Shown piece by piece: positions 24,598 to 36,257 of a DNA stretch of 64,000 nt (position 1 is the first letter of the stretch; the number at the start of each line of letters is the position of its first letter). The position numbers and the translations under genes were made by a program. The stretch is from Aquilaria yunnanensis (Eukaryota > Streptophyta > Magnoliopsida > Malvales > Thymelaeaceae). Under the pieces are notes generated by a model that saw nothing but the letters and a program-made list of their open reading frames with translations, was not told the DNA's origin and made no database searches. The stretch spans positions 7,998,001-8,062,000 of the forward strand of contig CM077596.1 of assembly GCA_039654915.1 (NCBI GenBank), written 5' to 3'.

Positions 24598-25594
24598 TAA
24601 TTGCCAAAGAGTGGGAAATATCTCTAGAAGACATGAGTTGCCACTTACTAATGTTTTGGAGGTTGAGATATTTGATGTGTGGGGCATCGACTTTATGGGA
24701 CCATTCCCACCTTATTTTGGTTGCTCCTACATATTATTGGCGGTAAATTATGTATCTAAGTGGGTTGAAGCCATTGCCACACCTACAAATGATGCCAAGG
24801 TAGTGGTCAAATTTCTCCAAAAGAACATATTCTCCCACTTTGGTACTCCAAGAGCCATAGTGAGTGATGAAGGGTCTCATTTTTGCAACAAGATCTTTGC
24901 ACAATTGATGGCTAAGTATGGTGTGAGACACAAGATGGCTCTTCCTTATCACCCACAATCAAATGGCCAAGCGGAGGTTTCCAACCGAGAAGTCAAGCAA
25001 ATTCTTGAGAAGATGGTCAATGGAACAAGAAAGGATTGGGCAAAGAAGTTGGATGATGCTCTTTGGGCTTATCGGACCACATACAACACACCGATTGGAA
25101 TGTCTCCTTATAGGCTTGTGTTTGGCAAGCCTTGTCACTTACCGGTGGAGCTTGAACATCGTGCATATTGGGCAATCAAGAAGCTCAACTTTGATTTGAA
25201 GAAAGCCGGTGAAAAATGACTTCTCCAATTGAATGAGCTTGATGAGTTTCGTCAGGAAGCTTATGAAAGTGCCAAGTTGTACTTGGAGAAGACAAAGATG
25301 TGGCATGACAAGCTTATTATGAGGAGAGAATTTGTTCTGGGTCAAAAGGTGCTTTTATTCAATTCAAGGCTTAAATTATTTCCGGGCAAATTGAAATCAA
25401 GATGGTCGGGTCCATTTGTGGTGGAAAAGGTCTCACCTTATGGAGCTATTGAGTTGAGGATGGATGATGGAAGAACATTTCAAGTGAACGGGAAAAGATT
25501 GAAGCACTATTATGGAGAGGAGCCTCAAATTTCCGACAAGCTTTGCTTGGCGGGAGCCAATCACTTGATTCACCACGAAAGAGAAGTTGTCTAG
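24440..25594 (+). pseudogene. Element E integrase, frameshifted
   Basis: Inserts the DNA copy into the host genome. The zinc-binding part ([12 protein letters not shown], then CDNCQR at about 24,590) is crossed by at least two single-base losses and a stop near 24,535. The catalytic core is open from 24,551, with GIDFMGP, SDEGSHF and the [10 protein letters not shown] glutamate giving a D,D(35)E set. A TGA at 25,217, likely from CGA, interrupts the C-terminal part, which ends at 25,594 and keeps a GPY/F-type module ([10 protein letters not shown]). Confidence 0.9.
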
Positions 25595-27081
25595 CTAAAG
25601 ACATTAAATTTAGCGCTTTTCGGGAGGCACCCCGATATTTCATTGCATTTAGATAATGTTTTGTTAATTTAAGAGTTGTTGCATTTTTATCTTGAATAAT
25701 GGGAAGCAATTTTATGATTTTTGTAGGTGGAAAGAAGAGTGAAAGAATCAACACTTTGGAAATTTTTCATGTACAAATTTTGGTAAAAGGTAAACTTGAG
25801 GGTAAGATTTAACAAAACTTTGAAAATTGGAGGGCAAAAGGAGAATTTTTACGCGAGTGTGGGCGCCGCAGTGCCGTCCGGAGCCTAGGCGCCAGGATGC
25901 GAAAAAACACATAGAGGCAAAACTTTTATGGGCGCCGCGGCGCCAGAGAAGCCACTCTCGCCTCCTAGGCGCCAGATGCTCGACTTGCGTTTTTAAGCCC
26001 CTTCTTCCCCAATTCACCTGCACACACAAAACACTCCCTCCTCTAAACCTTTCCACCTTCGAACCCTAACCTTTCCGTGCACTCCACGGCTCAATTTTCT
26101 TGTCGATTTTTGCACAAACAAGGATCAAGTAAGTGATTTACATCATTCTCTCTTCAATTTTCTTGCTTGAAATTCTTGAAATCATGTGGATTGGTGTATG
26201 TGCGAATTTGGTCAAAAATGGCGGTTTGTGTTGATTTTGTGTGGATTCTTGCTTGTTGCTGGATTGTTGTTGATGGGTAAGTAATTTTATGCTTAAAAAC
26301 AACAATTTAGTACCAAAATCATGACTTGAAAACCCCACCCATGGAGACCGACGAAATTTTAATGGTGAATCTTGTCTAATGCATGTTCTTGATGATTTGG
26401 TTGTTGTAATTGCCTGCTTCTACCTTATAATGAATGGGTCTAACAAGAATTGTGAGTAATTTGAGCTACATTGTAAGAATTTGAGCTTGTAAGTTTTCCG
26501 AAAAATCAAGAACATGAATGTGGGTGATTTCACCATATGGGTTTCCGAAGCATAATGTAGCTTTATGTGAGTGTTCTTGGCATTAATTCTTTGCTTTTAT
26601 TGCATCTAGGTGTTGCATAGTATATGATTGAACCTTCCATTTTCACCCGGATGCTTGTTTAATTGATGAAAAATCATGGAACTTTTGCTATGCCATCATG
26701 ACTTGTTTTTTTTCATACCATGTTCATGGACTTACCTCTTCACATGTGAGCTTAATTGGCTAGACATATTAGTTCAAGTTGCATCTAGGTAGTGCATAGA
26801 TAATGGTTTAAGCCCCCATATTTGATTAGATGCACATTTGTTAGTGCCGGTAGCTTCGTAAAGTTGGTAGGCCATATTTTGCAACAAGTTCATGATAAGC
26901 CTTTTTGCCTAAATAAATTCATGCCTTGAGGTGTATAATTTGTCCAAAGTGATTGCTTGCGGATGTGTGTAGTGATGTAGACCTTTATCTTGGAGGGTGG
27001 AGGTATTTGATTGACTATATGTGCCTTTCATTTTAGTTATGAGATTGTTATATATATATGTTGTTGCTTGGTGTAGGAACA
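25595..27081 (+). other. Element E spacer between integrase and second ORF
   Basis: Non-coding, AT-rich except for a GC-rich stretch at 25,859-25,975 with two GCCTAGGCGCC repeats like those in the LTR. A spacer with a splice acceptor for a subgenomic RNA is common here in Athila. The CAG/TAG sites just before 27,082 could serve, but none can be chosen from sequence alone. Confidence 0.6.
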
Positions 27082-28452
27082 ATGGCACCAAGAATTTTCA
27101 AAGGGAGGAGTTCCGAAAAAGGAAAGGGCAAGAGGGAACGGGAGGAGCATGCCCAAGAGCCGGCCATGGAGTACCCTCGCTTTGTCAACAAGAAGGCCGA
27201 AGAACTATTTGAGGGCTTTGTAAAAAGGAAATTCACCATTGAGAGACGATTTGATCTTGGAGCACTGGAGAATGCCGGAATCTTAGCGGTGGTGGAGCGG
27301 AGAGCTTGGAGGACATGGTGCACTACACCACACACCATGATCTCCTGAACACTTGTGGCGGAGTTTTATACCAACTTGAGCGCGACCCAACCCAAACACC
27401 ATTCGGCCAAGACGGTAACGGTTTGAGGGAGGACCGTGAACATTGCACCAAGCGACATCAACAACCACCTTTGGATCAATCCCGAGATCAGAAACCCTCC
27501 TAAGGATGGCGGCTTTGATTAGATGACGACTTGGATATGTGGGTGGGTTGTGCCTTGGACTCATAGCAAGGATGGCCCCGAGAGGAAGATCCATTTTGCC
27601 TCATCCTTCCTCAAGCCAGAGATGAAAGTGTGGCATTACTTCATCAACTCTAGGCTTATACCATCCACTCATCCGTCTCATGTGACTCAGGACCGAGGTC
27701 AAGTCCTTTTTTGAGTTGCCTCCAACCTCCAAGTTGACGTGGGCGCACACATATCACAAAACATAAGTAGGCCGGCAAGAACAAAGAGAGGTAACCTCCC
27801 GTTCCCACAGTTGATCATGGAGCTTTTGGCGGAGGTCGGAGTTCATTACTTGGAGGACCCACTCATCTTTGCTCCTACACCCATGGACATCTCCTTGAGC
27901 AAGCTACATGGTTATGAGTTGGCGGGGGGTGAAGAGGCCGAGGAGCACCAAGAAGAAGATGAAGAGGCCCATGACCCGCTAGGCCCGGAGGGAGAAGCGC
28001 CACCACAGGAGGAACCACTCATTGATCCTACTCATGCTTCTAACGAAGCCCTCGCCACCGCCCTCAACAAGATCCATCTTGCTATTGGCGGGTTTCGGGA
28101 TGAGGTGATTTCCCGTGTTGATCACTTGGAATAGCGATTCACCTCCTTTGCCACTGAGGCTCAGGAGGGATATTCACTTTTGGCCGGGTGCATAGAGATG
28201 ATTTCGGCCCAAGTCAAGTGGGGGGCCATGCAACAAAACCCCGACCTTCCTCTTGACTATCCACCTTTCCCACAAATCCCATCTCACCTCCATCCTTCCA
28301 CCCACCCGTGGTATACCCCTCACCCACTAAACCATCCTCCCCCTTTTTACCCTCACTTCTCTCAGTCTGCCCCACAGGACACATCCACCATTCCTCCTTC
28401 TCATCCACCAGCCAGAGAGTCATCCGGCGCACCTGACATGCCTAAGGATTAG
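27082..28452 (+). pseudogene. Element E second ORF (env position), with in-frame stops
   Basis: A reading frame of about 457 codons with stops at 27,346, about 27,424, about 27,517, 27,712 and 28,132, all in one frame. It begins with a basic stretch after MAPRIFKGRSS. It then shows the plant-retrotransposon pattern 'RFVNKKAEELFEGFVKRK' and 'LVAEFYTNL', then an acidic stretch and a Pro/His-rich tail. This resembles the family often named putative plant transposon protein, found at the env position of Athila. I see no signal peptide or clear membrane segment, so an envelope role is not supported. Confidence 0.75.
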
Positions 28453-29690
28453 TTGGCGGCGGGAACATCCGCCTCCCCAGGTATGATTCTTCATGCTCTC
28501 TCTCTAGCTTTTCCTTTATTTTCACATTGAGGACAATGTTTGGTTTAAGTTGGAGGGATTGCTTGTGGATGAGTACTTGTCTAGTTCTTTGCATGATGGT
28601 TGCTTAGTTGATTTTGTTGTTTCCCTTGCATGGCATTTAGCTTAGTCATTTGCATATTTTAATTCCTAGCATTCATTAGAGTTGAATGTAGAAACATGTA
28701 GTTGCATTTAGGGACCCAATGCATGCTCTTTATCATGATTAGAGGAATTCATTTACAATTTCAACTTGATTGTAAATTTTGTTAAGTAAAGAAATATTTT
28801 CACTTGTCATTAATGGTAGAAACCATACCCGGTGAGTCTTTGGACCTTGTGTGGTACACTTGCATTATAAATTATTTCATTCATTGGAATGGTGCTTGTT
28901 TTGCTTGTTTTGCTTATGGATTCATTAATTTGCTTTTGGACCCCTTCATATCCGAATTGATGCATGCAAATAAAGGATGAAAATGACAACTATCTTTACT
29001 TAACAAAAAAAAACTATCTTTCCCTTAATAAAAAGGCAAAATGAGTCAACATGAAAAAGCCCTCATTTCTAAAAAAAAAAACCAAAAAGAATAAATAAAG
29101 AAAGGGAAAGGTAGAAGTACTTCATTAATTTGAAAGGAGTTCACTCATGTGTTTTGTCAAAATTGTGCATATGGGGGTTACTTGATTTGTTTCTTGGAAG
29201 TCAAGAAAAGCATTTTTAAATCAAAATACCTTAGGTGGGACTTTAGATTTGATTATTAGGATTGCCCATGGGGTTTATGCTTAACTTACTTCTTTAGCCC
29301 CACCTCAAACGGACTCTATCCGATTCCCGTCCATACTAAACCCGGCCACGGTACAACCTTATATATATGTCATTGGACTTAAATTTGCATGCATACTCCA
29401 TCGGGACAATTCTTGGGTAGTTTGGGTCTTTTTGCAAATTTGTGGATGAAGTGGCATTATAAGCCTTAGATACACTAGGCAACCATAGATTAGGGAGTGA
29501 AACACTTAGCGAGCAATTACATACCGTTAATGACAAAGTTCTTCTTTCATTACTTATCTTAATTTCTCTTAAATTGAGCTTGTACTTTGAATGACTTTAT
29601 GACATGAGATCGAGTATGTGTTGTTAGCTTCTATGTTTGATTGCATTATGTTTTTAGGTTAATAAATGCTAGGGACTAGCATTCTTCTAA
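28453..29690 (+). other. Element E 3' untranslated region
   Basis: AT-rich, with short A runs and no coding region. It leads to the polypurine tract. Confidence 0.7.
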
Positions 29691-29703
29691 GTTTGGGGGA
29701 GTT
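29691..29703 (+). other. Element E polypurine tract
   Basis: GTTTGGGGGAGTT directly before the 3' LTR; primer for plus-strand synthesis. Confidence 0.8.
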
Positions 29704-31041
29704 TGACAAATGTTAATTTTTTGGTCAAATATGTTGACTTTTTGTTAACTTTGACCACAATTTTCTACCTTATCACTCAATATTTTTTGCCGATTCTTGC
29801 TTTGATCCTTCATTTTGTAGGTTGGAGAAGCGGACCATAGCATTGGAATGGCACCGGGTCAAGCGGACCCTCGAGCTTTGGCGCCTAGGCGCCCAGGCAC
29901 CCCCTCCTGAGGCCTAGGCGCCAGTCACCCGGGAAAGTGGTCCCCTACCTCAAATTTGAACTCAAGCTTGCTATTGGCCAAGGATTTCTATGCAATTGGT
30001 TTGGTGGGTGAAAGGGACATCCTCAAGAGTAGAAGAGCCTGGAACCTAGCAAGAGAGGGGGGATCTTCTTCATCTTGGCTTCCTAGAACTAGTTTTGGTT
30101 TTTTTTCCACCATAGTTAGTATTTCTAGCTTTTCTTAGTTTCTTCTTGGTGACCATTGGAGCTAACTTGGAGATTGCTTGGAGTGCTCAAGGAGACTAGC
30201 TTGGAGACTTTGGATTCAAGAGCTTCTAGCCATCTTGGGTTTACTCTTTCATCTTCCTTGTAGTCTCTCATGGATGTTATTATGTTTACTTTCATGATTA
30301 TGTTTTATTTAGTTATGGAGTAGTCTTCTTTTGCACTTTCTATGGATGTAGCTACTTGGATTGATTATGTTGGATGAATTCATGGTTATGCGATGTTAGT
30401 TTTCTACCAAATGCATGTTTATTCTTCTATTGAGCTTAATGTTGTGTTGCTAGTTGATGGCCACAATTGGTTGTACTATAAATTGCCTCTAAACTCTTGG
30501 AAAAGATTAGAAGTAATTGGACGTAGGAGAAGAATTTAAGGGCTATGGACTTGTTGGAAAATTAGTCTATGTCCTTAGGTAAAGGTAAATTGAGCTCTAA
30601 TGCCTCTTTCTAAACTTGTAATCGGGTGGAAATCTTTATTAAGTTTAGATTAGAGAGATCAATTCTTTCACTTGGAAAAGTAAGAATTTAGTTGAATAAC
30701 TTTATCAACATACATTGGAAATTAACACACTCACCTAAGTTCTCCAACAAATCAAGAAAAGTAGTGAACCCATAGGAAGTGTTCTTTCATGATTTGATAA
30801 AAACTACAATTTTTACATTGCATACTTGCATTCTAGGCTAATAGTATTCCATTTAGCTAAGGTTAGTCACTTGTTTAAGTTGCCTACATTTTCATCCAAC
30901 TTTGGTTGTTTAGCTAAAGTTTACTTTGAGTAGTGGTACTTGGCAATCAATTTAATCAATCTTCGTGGGAACGATACCCACTCACGCCATCTACACGTCT
31001 ACCGTGCACTTGCGGAATAGTGGTTTCAAAATTTCACTACA
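29704..31041 (+). repeat. Element E 3' LTR
   Basis: It matches 18,567-20,052 except for a 148-bp gap and about 20-25 substitutions, many of them transitions. It begins TGACAAATG and ends CACTACA. Confidence 0.95.
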
Positions 31042-31046
31042 AGAGT
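31042..31046. repeat. Element E target site duplication, right
   Basis: AGAGT, identical to 18,562-18,566. Confidence 0.9.
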
Positions 31047-31418
31047 TGAGTTATTGGGGTCCTTCAATAGTGTCTGTATGCCGATGATAGTGAAGTACCA
31101 TACCATAGTCTTTAAAGTGATGTAGCACTAAGGTACTTTTAGGCTGAGCGAGGTCAGGAAAAGTGGGGGAACACTGAGTAGTGCAGTTAAGATTGTGGTG
31201 TGGCATGAGCACAAACTATAGCACTGGCTATCGTACCTATATAGGTAAGGGCCCAACTTGAAAGCCAAAGGGCATTAGTTAAGTAAGTCAAGCAGGTGAG
31301 CACCGGGTGAGTAGTTGTGAAGTTGACACCTGTTGCTAGGATTGATCTGGCTATGTTGGCACCATATCCTAGTTTTCATCTCAAGGTGAGGAGATCCAAT
31401 TCTCCAAGCTGGGGGGAA
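31047..31418 (+). other. Element D interior, right part, with polypurine tract
   Basis: Non-coding remainder of the D interior, ending in the polypurine tract GGGGGGAA at 31,411-31,418 next to the 3' LTR. Confidence 0.7.
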
Positions 31419-33948
31419 TGTTACGGCCCTCTAGGCAGCAGACCTTCAACAGTCAAGTAAGACTTGTTAAACAAGTCAAAATCTCTCGTTCAATGGCTCA
31501 ATTAGTTTGAATTCATAAGTCAAGCAAGTCTATTAAGGGTTAGATGGTTCTTAGCTCATTTTGGCACCCAAATGTCACCAAGGGCAAAATGGTCATTTTG
31601 TACCTCGAGGTGATAGGCTTGGTGTTTAAGCTCATGATTTGTTGTTTTTTACCTAACTGGAAAGAAACTAATGTGTGGGACAAAATTGCCTAAGCTAGTG
31701 TTACTATCTGAGCATGGGCTTTTTTTGCAAAAATAACAAAAGTTAGAGGAGCATTTTGCAAGTATGGGCTTTTAAACATATTTGGGTAGGATTTTGGGCA
31801 CTATTCATCATCTTCTCCATCTCAAACCCATAACCCTCATTCTCCTCTCAAATTCCATAGCCAAAACTTCAATTTCTCCTCAATTCTTGGTGGATTTTGG
31901 TGCCCCATGACGTACATATGCATGAAAGGGCTTATGCTTGCATAGTTTTGGTGTGGAAGCTCTTGGATTACATTTTTTAGCTTGGTGAGCTTAAGTAACA
32001 TTTTGCCCTCCTTGTTCTTGAGTTGTTCTTGGTTTCTTGAGGTTGTATGAGCTTGGGTCTAGGTTGGTTGAGCTTAATTTGTTGTCTTGTATGTTGGATT
32101 TTTCTTGGAACCTTAGGAACTCTATAGTGGAAGCTTTGTTGCTTATGGTGCTTGTTGGCTTGCTTATTCTTCTCAATTGAGGTAAGGGATTTAGTTTACA
32201 TATTCCTATAATGCAAGTCTTAGTTGCTTGAATGTTGGTTTCAAGTGGTTTGCAATATACGCATTGTTATGGTGAGATTTGGGTTGTGATGGGCTAGTAT
32301 AAATCAAGAAGTAGTGTGGTGTAATCAAGCACCTCAGGCTTTGTTTGGTTAGCATCAAGATGGCCTATTGTAGTGGTTTTGAAGTTTTGGAACTTGTGGA
32401 AGCTTGCCTTGGATGTTTGGGAGGTGTTTGATGCCCCCAAAGTGTGTATGGACACAAGGAGTACCTCCCATGGCTCCTTAAAGCACTAGGTAGTTAATAA
32501 AGCCTTCTTGGGTGTAAAGAAAGAATGGTGGAAGATAATTTGGAAGACGTTTCAAGGACTACAATAGGGCCATTAGGCAAGGTTAATGGGGTTTAGCACC
32601 ACTGGTCGTCTAGTTGGATGCTTTGAGCTTAAGACACCAATGAGAAACCCTAGTGCACATGAGGGGTTCTAAGGAGCCTAGTAAATGAAGTCCATCCATA
32701 ACAAATCTTACCATAATAGTGTGAACCAAGTAATCGTGGATAGTGGAGCACCATGGATGAAGGCTTAGTACACTTGTGGCCTAGCTAAGTTGTGACTTGA
32801 TGCACAAGTGAAAGCTTAGTGCATCCTTGGTACGTTAAATGGACAAGGCTTAATACCTTGGTGATCTAGGTGAGCATATTAGCTTAAGACACCAAGTTGG
32901 AGCCTAGTGCACCTAGTTGGGTAGAGGCTTAGTACCATAATGGCCTAGACAAGCCAACGGCTTGAGGCACTATGCGGGAGCCTAGTATACCTAGTGAATT
33001 CCTTAAAACTCAAGCGAGGAGAGTCCACCATGTTCACCTGTACACAACAAAGGGAAAGTTAACCAGTGAGCTTTAAATCACTAGGACATCAGCAAGCTAA
33101 GCTTGCTAGGTGCGAGTTAGGGGCCAAGAACTTGCTAAGCATTGGGTGACATCCGCGTAAGGACTAGGAAGAGGTAAAGTCCCAAAGGACTCCAATATAT
33201 GCACATATGTTAGGCCTCAAACTGCACTAGGCCGGCAGTAGATTTCATATATTATATATAAGAGTGTTCTCATGTTTTTCTTTGCAGGTTTTTAATGTTT
33301 CTTTGTAGGTGCCCAAATCCCTTACTGGGAATCTTTGGATTCTCACTCCCTTTAGTGTTATTGTGCAGATTATATCTGTAAGAAGCCCGTGAACTTGGAG
33401 GGTTGTCGTGCTAGCATTTATATTTTAGGTAACCACCTAGTGAATCATTCATTGATTCTAGCCTTACTAGTTAAGTTGTTTGTGTTAACTATAGTTGTCT
33501 TGCAGCCTTGCAAAGCCTAGTGGCACAAGGACGAACATAGTGGACCATGGATCTCAGTAGTAGTCTTTCAATATACGTATGCATAATAGTTTAGCCTCCA
33601 ATATCTCTAGGTCGAGTAGTATTTTAGTTGCTTTTGGGCATGTGCAAAGTCTTTACTTATGTAATGATGCACATGTATGATTATTGCTTGTAGTAAATAC
33701 ACTTATGTTTTATTCTTTGACTTATGGTTTGTTTATGTTTTATAGGATCCGCGACAATGTTTTTGATTCATTTTTTAAAATTGAAATTCAAGTTGATGCA
33801 AGTGCATGCTAAGTGCATTGTAGGTTAAAACTAGATGCGTGAAAGGTTTTAAAATGGGACAAGTAATTAACTAGCCAACTGCAACTAGTATGGAACTTTG
33901 TTCTGTAGTCTTCATGGGAGGACCCCATTCAGGGTAGGGGACGCTTCA
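31419..33948 (+). repeat. Element D 3' LTR, full length
   Basis: Starts TGTTACGGCC after the polypurine tract and ends GACGCTTCA, giving 2,530 bp. The stretch 32,580-33,000 is built from loosely repeated words (GCTTAGTAC, GCCTAGTGCACC, AAGACACCAA) with a period near 60-90 bp. Confidence 0.85.
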
Positions 33949-34960
33949 CTGAGCACCAAAAAGAAAGCCATGGCATTGCCATCGATGTGGAATACATGTT
34001 GCCTGAGCTTTTTACGAATAAGATAATCAATACTCTTACTCCCGAGGGGTTCCACATACCCAAAATTGACTTGTACGATGACCTTACTAACCTGGTTAAT
34101 CATTTGCGGCAGTATGTCACCTCTATGAGGCTCGAGCGAGCCACTGATGTATTTATGTGTAGAGTCTTCAGCTCTACACTAACTGGAGCTACTACTTTCT
34201 GGTTTTGGAATAACTGGGTACATTGCTTCTCTTCCTTCAAGGGCCTTACTCAATTGTTCATATGACACTTTTTGGGGAGTTGATAGACCTAACAAATGGT
34301 GGCTCACCTACTAAAAATGGGACAAGGTCATGATGAATCTCTATGAGATTTCATCCAAAGGTTCAATGCCAAAGTCATATAGGTATAGGGGTTGTCTCCA
34401 GAACTACAACTAGTTGACATCTCCCAGGGGCGAGCATAAGACTTAAGGCCAGCTTGGGATCTTCATGAGAATCCTTAAGGGATATTGAGGAATTTCTCGA
34501 CTAAGCCATACGGTAAATGCATGTCGAGGAACACAACCGGCCTATGGTCCCGAAAAAGTAACCAGTGGCTGAGGAAAGTAGGCCCAAGAAAAGGAGTAGG
34601 GGCAATCTGCGGCCCAAACTCATTCTCCCTCCTCTGAGGGAAACATGGTCAGACATCCTATATGCTTTAAGAAAGAAGAACCAAGTTCCTTGATGGCCTC
34701 CCTTGATTCCACCTTAGGGCAAAAAGAACCTCAAGAAATATTGCAAATATCATAAAGATAAGGGCCATGACACCAAAAATGTTGGCAGCTGAAGAAGCTA
34801 TTCTAGGAGATGATCCAGGCTAGGAAGTTGAAGGAATATTTATTGAGACAAACATCTTCTTGTTGTAAACAGAAGGAAAGGCCCTAAAAAAAGGACGATG
34901 ACAAGGATCGTGACCAAGAACGGAGGCCTAAGAGATAATGATCCCTTTTAAGGGACAATA
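33949..34960 (+). pseudogene. Element A gag, C-terminal part
   Basis: It continues gag after element D. The open part at 33,987-34,265 has the gag core pattern: TPEGFHIPKIDLYDD, then LERATDVFMCRVFSSTL and FWFWNN. Later stretches are broken by many stops. Near 34,756-34,790 the zinc-knuckle pattern CKYHKDKGHDTKN is visible, but the final cysteine is lost. B and C have CQFHRDHGHDTE.C at the matching place. Confidence 0.7.
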
Positions 34961-35119
34961 GAAATCCAGGAACCACAACGGAGGTAGTCCACATGATTAC
35001 CAAAACGGAGCATTCCACAACTTGAAAGAGACATGGTCGGGAAATTACCTAGCTAGTGGTAACTAACCCTGGAAGGGTCCTATTAAGGGTAGACTAGTCC
35101 CAAATAGTCTTACCCCATT

Positions 35120-35433
35120 TACATGCACTTCTATTTAGTGTCTATATGAACAATTTTGATGTGGAGAGAGTTTATTTGGACACTAGGACCAACATTAATG
35201 TTATCATTGCCAACCTGTTGGAAAAAATAAAGATAAAGAAGTCCTTTCTATCCCTAGTGTCTGGGCCTACCTTCGTGGTTGGCAACAAAAAAGGGTTGAA
35301 CAATTAGAACCATCAATGTCCCTGTCATTTTGAGAATAGACACAAAAGGGGAGATCACGTGTGACTCTCATATAGCTGAATTTCTAGTCCTGGATGTCTC
35401 ATCGCCTTACAACACCGTACTTGGCAAGCCATC
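35120..35433 (+). pseudogene. Element A protease, N-terminal part
   Basis: The stretch VERVYLDTRTNINVI (near 35,160-35,205) matches the VKRVLLDDGSNADVL active-site block of C, with DTR where DTG or DDG is expected. YNTVLGKPSQ before 35,434 matches YNAILGRQT. It is cut by element B and continues at 56,967. Confidence 0.7.
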
Positions 35434-35438
35434 CCAGG
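35434..35438. repeat. Element B target site duplication, left
   Basis: CCAGG, repeated exactly at 56,962-56,966. Confidence 0.9.
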
Positions 35439-36236
35439 TGATAGCCGAGGTGCCCATCACTGGCTGAGCTCCCAGACCTGACGGAGTACCGACTTCGTCA
35501 GAGCGAAACAGCCAGCCGAGGTCGGAAGGATGAACGATCCCTCTGGCCTAATGTAGGGAATTCGCTTCCTTAGGAAATGGTAAGACCAACCTCAGTAGAG
35601 AGGTCAGAGCCCCTTCAGGAACAGAGGTATCCCTCGGAGGACCCATCCTCGGGGAATACATTCCCCGAAACGTCAGAGTAACCTCGGAAAGTACGAACAA
35701 AGCATTTAAGGTGCCTCTGACACATCCCTATAAAAGTCGTCCCCCAAGTACATTCTGACACGCTATCATCGGAGCACGCCATCAGAGGGACGTCTCGATA
35801 TGACACTCTCGGAATGCCTAGGCTGTCAACTAGGCGACCTTTGCTGAGATAAACGTCCCTTCACTTCCAAAAAAGCAGGGATCGCATCCCACCGAACAAG
35901 TGTCGTGATCTGGAGCGACCACAAGAGGAAAATGGCTTCTATACGTCTCCTTTATAAAACACCCAGAAAGCGTCCTAGCGGGGTAAAAAAAAAAAGGGAG
36001 AAGGAAAAGAGTTCTCTTTGAATACACAAAAGAGCACATAATCCAATTATCTGAAAATACTGACTTGGGCGTTGGAGGCTCCTCCCCGGGAATACACACC
36101 GGGGACCTCCTGACCTATGTTTTCCGGAGTATTTCAGGTACATTCCACTGGGGAATCTCCTCCAAAAGTGCTCTCCTCCATCAGAAGTTTTCCTTACCCG
36201 TACAATGACACATGATGAAGCCGTCGCAGGCCACCA
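35439..36236 (+). repeat. Element B 5' LTR
   Basis: TGATAGCCGAGG to CAGGCCACCA, 798 bp, paired with 56,163-56,961. It contains the TATA box at 35,951 and the block GACTTGGGCGTTGGAGG near 36,062 that is also found in C. A candidate gag ATG (36,205) lies inside it. Confidence 0.95.
35951..35960 (+). promoter_or_regulatory. Element B LTR TATA box
   Basis: TTTATAAAAC; the same sequence is in the 3' LTR at 56,675-56,684. Confidence 0.65.
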
Positions 36237-36257
36237 TTTGGCGCCGTCTGTGGGAAC
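36237..36257 (+). other. Element B primer binding site
   Basis: TTTGGCGCCGTCTGTGGGAA directly after the 5' LTR; the same site is in C at 38,505. Confidence 0.9.

Larger units (their letters stand above)
18567..31041 (+). mobile_element. Element E: Athila-like Ty3/gypsy retrotransposon
   Basis: Flanked by a perfect 5-bp duplication (AGAGT), with LTRs of 1,486 and 1,338 bp, an aspartate-tRNA type primer site, gag-pol in one frame with stops, a second ORF downstream of integrase and a polypurine tract. The protease motif CDLGASIN and RT motif FMDDF are typical of Athila. It sits inside the D interior. The two LTRs differ at roughly 20-25 positions outside one 148-bp indel, so it is fairly young. 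Confidence 0.93.
14532..33948 (+). mobile_element. Element D: long-LTR gypsy-type element without recognisable coding region
   Basis: The direct repeats 14,532-15,520 and 32,961-33,948 match closely; the right one is the rear 988 bp of a 2.53-kb 3' LTR. A methionine-type primer site and a polypurine tract bound the interior. After removing E the interior is only about 3.4 kb, with no gag or pol that I can read. LTR length and primer resemble Tekay/Del chromoviruses, but that placement is inference. It could be a non-autonomous (LARD-like) element or a badly decayed copy. Confidence 0.75.
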
